In this document: in pieces, positions 9,606-18,654 of the stretch
How the letters are laid out: each line of letters starts with the position of its first letter
Position numbering within the stretch: the first letter of the stretch is position 1
NCBI GenBank assembly: GCA_947504195.1
Contig: CANNGN010000012.1
Location: 49,196 to 113,195 of the forward strand
DNA from: an uncultured Vibrio sp.
Lineage (GTDB): Bacteria > Pseudomonadota > Gammaproteobacteria > Enterobacterales > Vibrionaceae
DNA: 64,000 nucleotides
Direction: 5' to 3'
Notes under the pieces: generated by a model
Databases searched by the model: none
Seen by the model: the letters and a program-made list of their open reading frames with translations, nothing else
What the model was told of the DNA's origin: nothing
Made by a program: the position numbers and the translations under genes

Positions 9606-10070
9606 TTAATTTGCTTGGTAACCAACATCTTCTTCTGTTGGATTTTCCGCAGCTAAACGCGCTATTTCATCACAAATTTCATTTTCGCGATGACCAGTGT
9701 GCCCTTTTACCCAGCGCCATTCAATTTCGTGGCGTTGAGTTTCAGTATCAAGTTGTTGCCATAAGTCGGCATTCTTGACGGGTTTATTGGCAGATGTTTT
9801 CCAATTTCGTTTTTTCCAGTTATGTATCCACTGGGTAATGCCTTGGCGCACGTATTGACTGTCTGTGGTGAGAATTATTTTGCATGGTTCTTTTACGCTA
9901 CGCAAAGCAACGACTGCAGCCATCATTTCCATTCGGTTATTCGTGGTTAAATGATACCCTTTGGCGAGTTGTTTCTCGTTTTCTTTATAGCGAAGTACAA
10001 TACCGTAGCCACCTGGCCCGGGATTACCGAGGCAAGATCCATCTGTGAAAATTTCCACTTGTTTTGTCAT
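9606..10070 (-). CDS. rnhA: Ribonuclease HI
   Basis: Degrades the RNA strand of RNA:DNA hybrids, including R-loops and residual primers. At 154 aa it is about the standard length. Catalytic residues are visible: Asp10 in IFTDGSCLGNPG, Glu in NNRMEMMA, Asp in LTTDSQYV and Asp near the C-terminus in ENEICDEIARLA. It is divergent from dnaQ with only 57 bp between the starts, the same shared promoter region as in enterics. Confidence 0.98.
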   Translation of the reverse strand: MTKQVEIFTDGSCLGNPGPGGYGIVLRYKENEKQLAKGYHLTTNNRMEMMAAVVALRSVKEPCKIILTTDSQYVRQGITQWIHNWKKRNWKTSANKPVKNADLWQQLDTETQRHEIEWRWVKGHTGHRENEICDEIARLAAENPTEEDVGYQAN

Positions 10071-10127
10071 GATTTGATACTATATAGGGAGATTTTTAAT
10101 TACACATAGTCTGACATAGATACGCGA

Positions 10128-10871
10128 ATGAATACTAGTAACAATTCTGAACATCAACGCATCATCGTTCTCGATACTGAAACGACGGGGATGAACCAAG
10201 AAGGTGGGCCTCATTATGAAGGTCACCGGATTGTCGAAATCGGCGCGGTAGAGATCGTTAATCGAAAATTGACTGGACGCCACTTTCATGTCTATTTAAA
10301 ACCTGATCGCGCCATTCAAGAAGAAGCCATTAATGTTCACGGTATTACAGATGAATTTCTTCTAGACAAACCCGACTATGCGGATGTCCATTCTGAGTTT
10401 ATCGATTTTATTAAAGACGCAGAGTTGGTTGCACACAATGCACCCTTTGATGTCGGCTTTATGGATTATGAGTTCTCTAAGCTTTCGGGAAATACTCTGA
10501 AAACAGAACAAATTTGTCAGGTGACCGATACGTTAGCAATGGCTAAGCGTATCTTCCCCGGGAAACGTAATAACCTAGACATTTTGTGTGATCGTTATGG
10601 AATAGATAATTCGCATCGGACGTTGCACGGCGCATTACTCGATGCGGAAATTCTCGCCGATGTCTATTTGTTGATGACTGGTGGGCAAACCGCGCTCCAG
10701 TTCACTTCGGCAAATCAATCTTCTGATGGTAGTGGGGGAGAAACAATAAAACGCTTGGTCAGTGGTCGAAAAGCATTAAAGGTTTTGCCTGCATCAGCCG
10801 ATGAATTACAAGCACATCAAGAACGTTTGGATTTGGTTGAAAAAAATGGCAGCTGTTTGTGGCGCCAATAG
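10128..10871 (+). CDS. dnaQ: DNA polymerase III subunit epsilon (3'-5' proofreading exonuclease)
   Basis: Proofreading subunit of the replicative polymerase core. The DEDDh exonuclease motifs are present: Exo I LDTETTGM (Asp16, Glu18), Exo II NAPFDVGFMDYE, and Exo III with HGALLDAEILADVYL. The product is 247 aa. The ATG at 10128 has a weak Shine-Dalgarno sequence. The C-terminal part, which contacts DnaE, is present up to CLWRQ. The stop is 10 bp before the next gene, so the two are probably co-transcribed. Confidence 0.97.
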   Translation: MNTSNNSEHQRIIVLDTETTGMNQEGGPHYEGHRIVEIGAVEIVNRKLTGRHFHVYLKPDRAIQEEAINVHGITDEFLLDKPDYADVHSEFIDFIKDAELVAHNAPFDVGFMDYEFSKLSGNTLKTEQICQVTDTLAMAKRIFPGKRNNLDILCDRYGIDNSHRTLHGALLDAEILADVYLLMTGGQTALQFTSANQSSDGSGGETIKRLVSGRKALKVLPASADELQAHQERLDLVEKNGSCLWRQ

Positions 10872-10881
10872 GAGTAGAACT

Positions 10882-12141
10882 ATGCTACGTACCATAGTGA
10901 TCATTGTTGGACTTATGACGAGCCTATGGAGCGTTGCCGCCTCAGAATCTACGCTTTCTCTTCTCGATAACCGCTTTAGAGTTGATCCAACGATAGAGCA
11001 AATCACTTTTATGATATATCGCAGTAAACCGTCTAAATCGGTGGTGTTAGTGCGTCCTGATGGTGCTAAGTATTATGCGAGGCGTCACCCTGATAATGTA
11101 CGCTGGTATCAAGAATCGTCGATGGATATTATTTCTATCGACTCTCCGATGCCGGGACCTTGGCAAGCTGTTGGTAAAGTCACACCTAAAAACAACATTA
11201 CATTAATTTCCAATTTAAAATTGACGTCAGATCAATTGCCCAAACGAATGTATCAGGGTGAAGAAGTTAAATTTACTGCCCGTTTAACTTCCGATGGAAA
11301 ACCTTTGGAATTAAGGGATTTTTTAGATCGCGTCAATTTGAGAATAACATTTACTAAGTATGTAGAAGACGAAGAGTTATTGGTCAAAGAAGCTCGTCCA
11401 GAATCAATTTTGGTGGGAGAGTTTCTTGACGATGGCACTGGGTTTGATGAGTATCCAGGCGATGGAATATTTACCGTCGGGATTAAAGTGGTGGCTGAAC
11501 CCGGAAAGTATAGGGTGAGGATTCTATCGGGAAATGGCGTTTTTTTGAGATCGGTAGAACAGGTCGTTTTGGTCTATCCAACGCCGGTTTCAACCAGTTT
11601 TATCCAAGCTCGAGTTGAAACTAACGATCATCATGTGGTTTTTACGGGTGATGAAGGAACAATAAAGCCCGGCAGCCTAATGGCTCACATAGAACATTCT
11701 AATGCCTTTAATGATACTGAATATATTGAAGATCAAGCTTCTGAGGAAGGAAGAACCATCAACCTGGCAATTCCTAACTCCGGGAAACTGGGTAACTATA
11801 AATGGTCTGGACATATCTATGCCACAGAACTGCCTTCCGAGCGTCCACTCTCTTTTGCGACTCCGGAATACTCTTATAGTGTGGTTAAAGAAGTTGACTT
11901 AGAGCAAGCGCGCAAACTAAAAGAGGAAGCTCTAGAGCGACAGCGCCTGCTTGACGAAGAAGAGGCGATGATCCGCGCTCGAGAAAAGGAGCGTAAAAAA
12001 CGATTAATTTATATTGGTGTTGGCAATGTTGTTGTCATTATTCTTGGTCTCATTATTTGGTTTGTGATCCGTAAAATCAAAGCGAAAAAAGCCAAAAAAG
12101 TCGAAGAGCCAGAAATGCAACTGAATGTCCCCGATGAATAA
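10882..12141 (+). CDS. TIGR03503-type conserved membrane protein
   Basis: A 419-aa protein of a family conserved in marine gamma-proteobacteria, function unknown. I chose the ATG at 10882 over an in-frame upstream start at 10801: GGAG lies 8 bp before it and the protein then begins with a signal sequence (LRTIVIIVGLMTSLW). A large periplasmic region looks beta-rich and immunoglobulin-like (GDGIFTVGIKVVAEPGKYRVRI). It is followed by a charged coiled-coil segment, one transmembrane helix (about residues 375-396) and a lysine-rich cytoplasmic tail. The family name is from memory of similar Vibrio proteins. Confidence 0.8.
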   Translation: MLRTIVIIVGLMTSLWSVAASESTLSLLDNRFRVDPTIEQITFMIYRSKPSKSVVLVRPDGAKYYARRHPDNVRWYQESSMDIISIDSPMPGPWQAVGKVTPKNNITLISNLKLTSDQLPKRMYQGEEVKFTARLTSDGKPLELRDFLDRVNLRITFTKYVEDEELLVKEARPESILVGEFLDDGTGFDEYPGDGIFTVGIKVVAEPGKYRVRILSGNGVFLRSVEQVVLVYPTPVSTSFIQARVETNDHHVVFTGDEGTIKPGSLMAHIEHSNAFNDTEYIEDQASEEGRTINLAIPNSGKLGNYKWSGHIYATELPSERPLSFATPEYSYSVVKEVDLEQARKLKEEALERQRLLDEEEAMIRAREKERKKRLIYIGVGNVVVIILGLIIWFVIRKIKAKKAKKVEEPEMQLNVPDE

Positions 12142-12303
12142 ACTCGTAAGAATTTTTAATTGCTTATACAACTTAACGTAAGTTTGTAATCAGACTGGAA
12201 AATATCACATTTCCCCCCTCGACAGACAAGGTGTTTAAGGTAAACTCACTACTCTTAAACATCTTGTATTTCCAATCGCTAATGATTTAAAGAGAAGAGA
12301 CTC

Positions 12304-12879
12304 ATGTATCAAGATCTCATAAAAAAAGAGCTTTCCGAAGCGGCAGAAGTGTTAAATCAATTCTTGAGTGACGAAAAAAATATTGCCCAAATTGAAGCGG
12401 CAGCTAAAGTGTTGGCCGATTCATTTAAGAAAGGTGGAAAAGTACTTTCTTGCGGTAATGGTGGTTCACACTGTGACGCGATGCATTTTGCTGAAGAGCT
12501 CACAGGGCGGTATCGAGAGAATCGTCCAGGGTATGCCGGTATTGCTATTTCTGATCCTAGCCACCTATCTTGTGTTAGTAATGACTTTGGTTATGATTTT
12601 GTTTTCTCTCGTTATATAGAAGCAGTAGGAAAAGAAGGCGACGTTTTATTTGGACTTTCGACCTCGGGCAATTCAAGCAATATTCTGAGAGCGATAGAAA
12701 CGGCGAAAGCTCAAGGGATGAAAACCATTGCCTTAACAGGGAAAGATGGTGGGAAAATGGCTGGTACGGCTGATGTGGAAATTCGAGTGCCGCATTTTGG
12801 GTACGCCGATCGCATTCAAGAAGTTCATATTAAAATTATCCATATTTTGATCATGTTAGTTGAAAAAGAGATGGCTTAG
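12304..12879 (+). CDS. gmhA: Phosphoheptose isomerase
   Basis: Converts sedoheptulose 7-phosphate to D-glycero-D-manno-heptose 7-phosphate, the first step to the LPS inner-core heptose. At 191 aa it compares with 192 in E. coli. The SIS-domain signatures CGNGGSHCDAMHFAEELTGR and GLSTSGNSSNILRA are clear, and the C-terminal HIKIIHILIMLVE is typical. It is preceded by its own 160-bp promoter region and followed by the amidotransferase gene, the lpcA-yafJ order seen in E. coli. Confidence 0.97.
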   Translation: MYQDLIKKELSEAAEVLNQFLSDEKNIAQIEAAAKVLADSFKKGGKVLSCGNGGSHCDAMHFAEELTGRYRENRPGYAGIAISDPSHLSCVSNDFGYDFVFSRYIEAVGKEGDVLFGLSTSGNSSNILRAIETAKAQGMKTIALTGKDGGKMAGTADVEIRVPHFGYADRIQEVHIKIIHILIMLVEKEMA

Positions 12880-12917
12880 CATGTTCATTGATCGATTAAA
12901 ACAAGAGGTAGTAACGC

Positions 12918-13763
12918 GTGTGTGAATTGCTTGGTATGAGTGCTAATGTGCCAACCGATATCTGTTTTAGCTTTACTGGGTTGATGCAGCGAGGTGGTCG
13001 CACAGGGCCTCATCGTGATGGATGGGGTATTACTTTCTACGAAGGGAAGGGATACCGTACATTTATCGATCCAGAACCAAGCTGTCAATCTAAAGTCGCT
13101 GAACTGGTTCAAGCTTACCCGATCAAAAGTTGTTCTGTTATTAGTCATATTCGTCAGGCCAATCGTGGTGGAGTCTCTCTAGAAAACACGCATCCGTTTA
13201 CACGGGAGTTATGGGGGAAATATTGGACGTTTGCTCACAATGGGCAATTAACTGGATATGATTCTCTCGATACTGGCCATTATCGTCCCGTTGGCACGAC
13301 AGACAGTGAACTTGCGTTTTGTTGGTTATTAAAAAAACTTAATGAGCGTTTTCCTGAGCCGCCTGAAAGCATGGTGCCTGTTTTTGAGTATATTGCTCAA
13401 TGCTGCGGTGAACTAAAGCAAATGGGAGTGTTTAATATGCTCCTATCAAATTGTGAGTATGTAATGACGTTTTGTACCAATCATCTTTATTGGATTACAA
13501 GACGAGCGCCGTTTGGTAAAGCGGTTTTACTTGATGAAGATGTTGAAGTTAATTTCCAAGAAGAAACCAGTCCGAATGATGTTGTTACCGTAATTGCAAC
13601 TCAGCCTCTTACTGCAAACGAAGAGTGGCACCGAATGCGCCCCGGTGAGTTTAACTTGTTTCACTTTGGTGAGTTGGTCAATACGAATAGTGATCAACTG
13701 CAGCATGTGCCATTTGCTGAGAAAAAGCCGGGAAATCAAGCTCCTCAAGCACCTTTAGAATAG
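12918..13763 (+). CDS. yafJ: Class II glutamine amidotransferase, YafJ-like
   Basis: An Ntn-fold glutamine amidotransferase domain standing alone (281 aa). The start is a GTG at 12918: this places the nucleophile Cys directly after the initiator (M-C-ELLGM), as the mechanism requires. Family blocks are RGGRTGPHRDGWGITFY, SHIRQANRG, NTHPFTRELWGKYWTFAHNGQL and GTTDSELAF. No synthase domain is fused, so the ammonia acceptor is unknown. It lies 38 bp behind gmhA and is followed by a bidirectional terminator. Confidence 0.93.
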   Translation: MCELLGMSANVPTDICFSFTGLMQRGGRTGPHRDGWGITFYEGKGYRTFIDPEPSCQSKVAELVQAYPIKSCSVISHIRQANRGGVSLENTHPFTRELWGKYWTFAHNGQLTGYDSLDTGHYRPVGTTDSELAFCWLLKKLNERFPEPPESMVPVFEYIAQCCGELKQMGVFNMLLSNCEYVMTFCTNHLYWITRRAPFGKAVLLDEDVEVNFQEETSPNDVVTVIATQPLTANEEWHRMRPGEFNLFHFGELVNTNSDQLQHVPFAEKKPGNQAPQAPLE

Positions 13764-13811
13764 CTGATAGACTGAATCTAGATAGGTCTTGGAAAAATGA
13801 TTAGAAATAAA

Positions 13812-13840
13812 AAAGGGTTGATATGATATCAACCCTTTAT
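13812..13840. terminator. Bidirectional terminator between yafJ and purN
   Basis: Inverted repeat with arms AAAGGGTTGAT and ATCAACCCTTT, with A-rich sequence on the left and T-rich sequence on the right. It serves the convergent yafJ (rightward) and purN (leftward) genes. Confidence 0.85.
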
Positions 13841-13857
13841 TTAGAGAATATTAAATT

Positions 13858-14499
13858 TTATTCCTCGCCCAAATAACCATGCATGCCTAACTCGATTCCA
13901 TCAAGAAAGGCTTTTCCTTCGTGCATCGCAAGTCGGTCTTCTACAAACCATTTCGTTATGAGTGGATAAATTCGATGCTCTTCTGCTTGTACTCGAGGAG
14001 TTAAGCTCTCAACGGTATCGTCATCTAAAATAGGCACTCGAGCTTGAAAGATAACAGGTCCACCATCGAGCTGCTCGGTAACGAAATGAACACTGGTACC
14101 ATGTTCTTCATCACCAGCATGAATTGCACGTTGGTAGGTATTTAGTCCAGGATATTTTGGCAATAATGATGGATGAATATTAATCATGCGACCTAAGTAG
14201 TGGCGAACGAACTCACCACTTAAGATTCGCATATAACCTGCTAGTATGATTAAGTCAGGAGCGTATTCATCGATTTGTTGCATGAGTGAATGATCGAACG
14301 CATCACGAGTTTCAAATGAATTTGGATCCACAAACACGGCAGCAGCACCAGATTTCTTGGCTCGTTCTAAGCCATATGCCTCTGCTTTATTCGAGAACAC
14401 CGCCGTGACTTTTCCAGTTGTAATCGTAGATTCACAAGCATCTAAGATAGCCTGTAAGTTCGAACCATTTCCAGAAATCAGTACAACAATACTTTTCAT
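13858..14499 (-). CDS. purN: Phosphoribosylglycinamide formyltransferase
   Basis: Third step of de novo purine synthesis: formyl transfer from 10-formyl-THF to GAR. The product is 213 aa. The N-terminus SIVVLISGNGSNLQAIL binds phosphate, and the catalytic set is visible in INIHPSLLPKYPG (Asn and His) and GTSVHFVTEQLDGGPVI (Asp). It starts 3 bp after purM, so the two form one leftward operon. Confidence 0.97.
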   Translation of the reverse strand: MKSIVVLISGNGSNLQAILDACESTITTGKVTAVFSNKAEAYGLERAKKSGAAAVFVDPNSFETRDAFDHSLMQQIDEYAPDLIILAGYMRILSGEFVRHYLGRMINIHPSLLPKYPGLNTYQRAIHAGDEEHGTSVHFVTEQLDGGPVIFQARVPILDDDTVESLTPRVQAEEHRIYPLITKWFVEDRLAMHEGKAFLDGIELGMHGYLGEE

Positions 14500-14502
14500 T
14501 AC

Positions 14503-15543
14503 TTATTTGATCTCTACTTGCTCTTCATCATCTTGTGCATTTGCGATAGAGCCAATTACCCACGCATTTTCACCTTCAGATTTGAGTAACTCAACGGCTG
14601 CATCAGCTTGGTCTTGAGGAAGCGCAATGACTAAGCCAACACCACAGTTAAATGTGCGATACATTTCGTGAGTGGTGACGTTTCCTTTTTCTTGTAACCA
14701 ACTGAAGATGGCAGGCCATTCCCAGCTACTTCCATCAATAACGGCTTTAGTGCCTTGAGGAAGTACGCGAGGGATATTTTCCCAGAAACCGCCACCTGTA
14801 ATATGAGAGATAGCGTGAACATCGTGCTCAGCTGCTAATTTCAAACCCGATTTAATGTAAATCTTAGTCGGCTCAAGTAGATGCTCACCAACCGCTTTAC
14901 CGTTTAGCAATTCATTTTTATCAGCACCAGAGACTTCTAAGATTTTACGAATCAATGAATAGCCATTTGAATGTGGGCCACTTGATCCTACAGCAATAAT
15001 CGCATCGCCAGCGGCAACTTTTGTTCCGTCGATAATATCTTCTTTTTCAACAACACCAACACAGAAGCCAGCGACATCGTAGTCTTCGCCTTCGTACATG
15101 CCTGGCATTTCTGCTGTTTCTCCACCAATAAGAGAACAACCCGCTTGAAGACAGCCTTCAGCAATTCCAGTTACAACTTCTGCTGCAGTATCAATATCAA
15201 GTTTGCCTGTCGCGTAATAATCCAAGAAGAATAATGGCTCAGCACCTTGAACAATTAAGTCGTTTACACACATCGCTACAAGGTCAATACCAATGGTATC
15301 GTGCTTCTTCATATCCAATGCGAGTCGTAATTTAGTACCAACACCATCAGTGCCGGAAACTAGAACGGGTTGTTTATAGTTCGTTGGTAGCTCACATAGT
15401 GCGCCGAAACCACCGATACCACCCATAACTTCTGGGCGACGAGTTTTTTTAACTGCACCTTTGATGCGTTCAACTAGTGCGTTACCTGCGTCGATATCTA
15501 CGCCAGCGTCTTTGTAGCTTAGGGAAGTGTTATTGCCACTCAC
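14503..15543 (-). CDS. purM: Phosphoribosylformylglycinamidine cyclo-ligase
   Basis: AIR synthetase, step five of purine synthesis, an ATP-dependent PurM/ThiL-fold enzyme. The reading frame is open further upstream. I chose the GTG at 15543 because it gives the family N-terminus (SGNNTSLSYKDAGVDIDAGN), a length of 346 aa against 345 in E. coli, and a GAGG site just upstream. Motifs GTDGVGTKLRLA, GGETAEMPGMY and GPHSNGYSL are intact. It forms an operon with purN and is divergent from upp. Confidence 0.97.
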   Translation of the reverse strand: MSGNNTSLSYKDAGVDIDAGNALVERIKGAVKKTRRPEVMGGIGGFGALCELPTNYKQPVLVSGTDGVGTKLRLALDMKKHDTIGIDLVAMCVNDLIVQGAEPLFFLDYYATGKLDIDTAAEVVTGIAEGCLQAGCSLIGGETAEMPGMYEGEDYDVAGFCVGVVEKEDIIDGTKVAAGDAIIAVGSSGPHSNGYSLIRKILEVSGADKNELLNGKAVGEHLLEPTKIYIKSGLKLAAEHDVHAISHITGGGFWENIPRVLPQGTKAVIDGSSWEWPAIFSWLQEKGNVTTHEMYRTFNCGVGLVIALPQDQADAAVELLKSEGENAWVIGSIANAQDDEEQVEIK

Positions 15544-15606
15544 GGGGAAATCCTCGTTTGTTAATGGATATGAAAACGGCGCTATTCTACAGGGGAAAAA
15601 AAGAAA

Positions 15607-15622
15607 AGGAAAACGTTTGCGT
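15607..15622. promoter_or_regulatory. PurR-like operator between purM and upp
   Basis: AGGAAAACGTTTGCGT matches the PurR consensus ACGCAAACGTTTGCGT at 14 of 16 positions. It lies 64 bp upstream of the purM start and 88 bp upstream of upp, where repression by PurR in the presence of hypoxanthine or guanine would act on purMN and perhaps on upp. Confidence 0.8.
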
Positions 15623-15710
15623 CGCTTTTTTAATTGATTCAGTTTCCTGAAATGCGCGCAAGAAGTAGGTATAATCCTAATCAACTAGTCAGATGTTGTC
15701 GGAGAATAGA

Positions 15711-16337
15711 ATGAAAGTCGTTGAAGTCAAACACCCATTGGTAAAACACAAGATAGGATTGATGCGTGAAGGCGATATTAGCACAAAGCGTTTTCGTGAA
15801 TTAGCGACAGAAGTAGGCAGCTTGCTTACTTATGAAGCTACAGCAGATTTAGAAACGGAAAAAGTCACGATTACTGGTTGGAATGGTCCGGTAGAAGTTG
15901 ACCAAATCAAAGGTAAAAAAGTCACTGTTGTACCCATTCTTCGTGCTGGTTTGGGGATGATGGACGGAGTACTCGAGCATATTCCAAGTGCTAGAATTAG
16001 TGTTGTTGGTATCTATCGCGATGAAGAGACATTAGAGCCAGTTCCTTATTTTAATAAGATCGCTTCTCATATCGATGAGCGTATTGCGCTAGTTGTTGAC
16101 CCAATGCTGGCAACTGGGGGGTCTATGATTTCGACCATCGATCTTCTAAAACAGAAAGGGTGTACACAATTAAAAGTATTGGTTTTAGTTGCTGCACCAG
16201 AAGGGATTGCTGCGTTAGAAAAAGCCCACCCAGATGTTGAGTTGTACACGGCTGCTATTGATGAAAAGCTAAATGAACAAGGCTACATCATTCCAGGCTT
16301 AGGCGATGCTGGTGACAAGATTTTTGGAACGAAATAG
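15711..16337 (+). CDS. upp: Uracil phosphoribosyltransferase
   Basis: Pyrimidine salvage enzyme: uracil + PRPP to UMP. The start at 15711 (GGAG at 15701) gives 208 aa, exactly the E. coli length; a TTG further upstream is not needed. The PRPP-binding signature DPMLATGGSM and the uracil-binding C-terminus (YIIPGLGDAGDKIFGTK) are intact. It is convergent with smrA. A weak inverted repeat AAACAAAG/CTTTGTTT at 16347-16378 may terminate it. Confidence 0.97.
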   Translation: MKVVEVKHPLVKHKIGLMREGDISTKRFRELATEVGSLLTYEATADLETEKVTITGWNGPVEVDQIKGKKVTVVPILRAGLGMMDGVLEHIPSARISVVGIYRDEETLEPVPYFNKIASHIDERIALVVDPMLATGGSMISTIDLLKQKGCTQLKVLVLVAAPEGIAALEKAHPDVELYTAAIDEKLNEQGYIIPGLGDAGDKIFGTK

Positions 16338-16400
16338 CAACTTATAAAACAAAGGTGAGTTGTTGTTTCTCTTTGTTTATTTAAGCTTTGAGTAGGCAGA

Positions 16401-16979
16401 TTACGGACGACGTTTTTGATGACGTTCTCGGTTTTCTGCCTTTTTTTCTGGGCTTTTACGCAACATAACGTAAAGAGCGCCACTTCCGCCATGGAATTGC
16501 TGAGCGGTGTGTGCGCATTGAATATCTTCTATTTGTGTCATCCAATGGGAAACGTAACTTTTCATTAGTGCAGGAGGGGTCGAACGTTCACCTTTTCCGT
16601 GAATGATAACAACGCTACGAACGTCCATTCGAATACACTGTTTAAGAAATCGAACGATTTCATCACGGGCTTGCGTTAGAGTTCTCCGATGTAAATCAAG
16701 ACGGGCTTGAATGGGGTATTTACCTAAGCGTAATTTTCGGTAAACGCCCTCTTGAACACCACTACGTTTAAATTCAAAGTGCTCATCAGGTTTGAGCATT
16801 GGAGCATTATCTAACGATAAATAGTCGGGGTCTTGCTCAGATAGCATGGTAGCGGCAGCACGTTTAGCGAGTTGAGCTGGCGTAACGTCACTCCGATGTA
16901 TATGTGCAGTTGTATCTTGGGCCAGTGGTTTTACATCGCCAAGCATTTGTTGGAATAATTCCATATCGTCGTGGGACAT
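16401..16979 (-). CDS. smrA: Smr-domain endonuclease, SmrA/YdaL-type
   Basis: A 192-aa protein with a C-terminal Smr domain: LDLHRRTLTQARDEI is the family LDLHG-like block and VVIIHGKGERS the GxG motif, followed by HGGSGALYVMLR. The N-terminal extension (FKRSGVQEGVYRKLRLGKYPIQ) resembles E. coli SmrA (YdaL) more than SmrB. Smr domains nick nucleic acids and related proteins act on stalled ribosomes or branched DNA; the target here is unknown. Confidence 0.85.
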   Translation of the reverse strand: MSHDDMELFQQMLGDVKPLAQDTTAHIHRSDVTPAQLAKRAAATMLSEQDPDYLSLDNAPMLKPDEHFEFKRSGVQEGVYRKLRLGKYPIQARLDLHRRTLTQARDEIVRFLKQCIRMDVRSVVIIHGKGERSTPPALMKSYVSHWMTQIEDIQCAHTAQQFHGGSGALYVMLRKSPEKKAENRERHQKRRP

Positions 16980-17198
16980 ACTCGCGTACCTGAGTTGAAA
17001 TGGATATCCAGATTATATCAAGCAAAAATAGAAGTGTTCAAATTTAACGGTATTGACCCCAATATTTGCTTTCACTGTGTGTTATTTAGGCATTTAACAA
17101 GCTTTTATGATAAATATTGTAAATAGCTATTGCGTCTTGTCAGAGAATGAGTAAGATACGCTCCGTTCTCACGCGATAATACTCGCGGAAAGCAATCT
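16980..17198. other. Non-coding upstream region of the tRNA-Pro cluster
   Basis: No gene is visible. TTGCGT, a 16-bp spacer and TAAGAT (about 17129-17156) could form a stable-RNA promoter. It is followed by GC-rich bases and then by the first, decayed tRNA-Pro copy, so this promoter may now serve the intact tRNA downstream. Confidence 0.5.
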
Positions 17199-17270
17199 CG
17201 GTGAATAGCGCAGCTTGGTAGCGTATCACGTGTTTTGAGATAAGCGGGACCAGAGGCCGACCCTCTGTTA
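17199..17270 (+). pseudogene. Decayed tRNA-Pro copy 1
   Basis: The first 25 bases are identical to the 5' acceptor and D-arm of the intact tRNA-Pro 96 bp downstream. The anticodon arm is then replaced by about 18 unrelated bases before GGGACCAGAGG returns. The T-arm and 3' acceptor are lost, so it cannot fold as a tRNA. Confidence 0.75.
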
Positions 17271-17294
17271 ACGCAAATACCTAGCAAAAATTAT

Positions 17295-17371
<77 letters not shown>

Positions 17372-17379
17372 CATTCAAG

Positions 17380-17410
17380 AAAGCCTCAACAGAAATGTTG
17401 AGGCTTTTTT
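17380..17410 (+). terminator. Intrinsic terminator after tRNA-Pro
   Basis: Hairpin with arms AAGCCTCAAC and GTTGAGGCTT, a 6-nt loop and a T tract, 9 bp behind the CCA end. Confidence 0.92.
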
Positions 17411-17428
17411 ACATCTGCATATTGATAG

Positions 17429-17490
17429 TTGGCGCCGCTTGGTAGCGCATCTCGTTCTTTTGATAGAGAGCGGGACCAGAGGGGCGGTGA
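17429..17490 (+). pseudogene. Decayed tRNA-Pro copy 2
   Basis: GCTTGGTAGCGCATC and GCGGGACCAGAGG match the D-arm and anticodon 3' arm of the tRNA-Pro just upstream. As in copy 1, about 20 bases (TCGTTCTTTTGATAGAGAGC) replace the anticodon region. There is no intact acceptor or T-arm. It lies past the terminator of the functional gene. Confidence 0.6.
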
Positions 17491-17523
17491 GGCTTGGTCG
17501 TGGATCTATAGCTCCTAGGGTGT

Positions 17524-18393
17524 CTAATTCTTACTGCAACTTGGGATTCGTGAGTGATTGAGTTGTTTGACCGTGAATCCTTTCTCAATAAATAAGTCGA
17601 TCAAATTGTCATTACCAACAAAGTGCAAAGCGCCTACGGCAACAAGATAGCGTCCCTGTGGATTTGGTAGCCAGTGTCCGTTTGTGAGTTTATCTATCCA
17701 ATCGTAATTCCGTTCTTTATTTAATGTACTGTTTATTTGAGCGGGGAGTTCAGACTCCTGAGTGATTGTTGCTAATGATGGTAGGTGGCCAGTTGTCCAG
17801 CTCTCAAACAAACATGGAATCATTTCGTTTGCCTCATCCCAAGAATCTAACGTAGAGATTAACAGTTCAGCACCATCTTGTTCAAAGCTTGAGAGGGCAT
17901 CAATTTGAAACTGCAACGTTTCCAGGGCAATGATACTGCGGTCAAATTGTTGAGCTTGAGAAATCAAATGCTGATCGATACCTAGATCGGATTCATACCC
18001 CAACTGTTGAACTTGGCCGATTTGCAATTTCAGAGCACTTAGCCAAGGAGCAAGTCGCATTAGAGCGTCGTTACTCATATTTAAATCACGAGCTATCTGT
18101 TCCAGTTGTTTTTTTTGAGGTGAATTGAGTACGTCTCGCGTCGTTAAATTGGTGGGGGGTAGCTGAATATTATTATCTGTCGAAAGATCAGCTTCAACGA
18201 TCAGTCCGTCACTGGTTTTCAAAAAGTTGAGTACAGATGTGGGTAAAGGATACATTGATTGAGCACCGACATGAATCGTACCCATTAACATAAAGGTCGT
18301 ATTGCCTTTGGTCGCCTGCCAGTATAGTGGCTCAGACTTGGCAAAAAAAGACAGTAGGCATAAGCCAGCACATAACCATTTCGGAAATCTCAT
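17524..18393 (-). CDS. TraB/GumN family protein
   Basis: A 289-aa exported protein with a signal peptide (about 1-20, ending FAKSEP). The family N-terminal block ATKGNTTFMLMGTIHVGAQSMYPLP carries the conserved GTIHxG motif, and a C-terminal block (GRYLVAVGALHFVGNDNLIDLF) carries the second GALHxxG motif. The family is thought to include metalloprotease-like (Tiki) folds; its bacterial role is unknown. It is single, convergent with the tRNA-Pro unit, and divergent from gltX. Confidence 0.88.
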   Translation of the reverse strand: MRFPKWLCAGLCLLSFFAKSEPLYWQATKGNTTFMLMGTIHVGAQSMYPLPTSVLNFLKTSDGLIVEADLSTDNNIQLPPTNLTTRDVLNSPQKKQLEQIARDLNMSNDALMRLAPWLSALKLQIGQVQQLGYESDLGIDQHLISQAQQFDRSIIALETLQFQIDALSSFEQDGAELLISTLDSWDEANEMIPCLFESWTTGHLPSLATITQESELPAQINSTLNKERNYDWIDKLTNGHWLPNPQGRYLVAVGALHFVGNDNLIDLFIEKGFTVKQLNHSRIPSCSKN

Positions 18394-18654
18394 TGCAGTA
18401 TCCTTTTCTTGTTCAAGTTGATGTATGAAATCGCGCTACGCTGCATAGAAGCCGTCCGTTAAAGATACGATAGGTTGACTCCAGATTGAACTTGTAGACC
18501 ACTTTACTATTGAAACTTGATTGAGTCATCGCCGTAATATCATAGTGACATAGAAAGTAAGATTGTGGGAAACAAGGTCCGAGTGCTAGAATAGCGACCA
18601 AATTTTGGCTCGCAATATTTGAATCGCGTAAGCAGTTTCAACAAGGTAAATATG

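Noticed and set aside
10801..10881. Longer N-terminus of the TIGR03503-type protein
   Set aside because: It overlaps dnaQ in another frame; the start at 10882 has a ribosome site and gives a signal sequence.
15544..15684. Extended N-terminus of PurM
   Set aside because: It would cover the PurR-like box and promoter, and the extra residues do not resemble the family; the GTG at 15543 gives the expected length.
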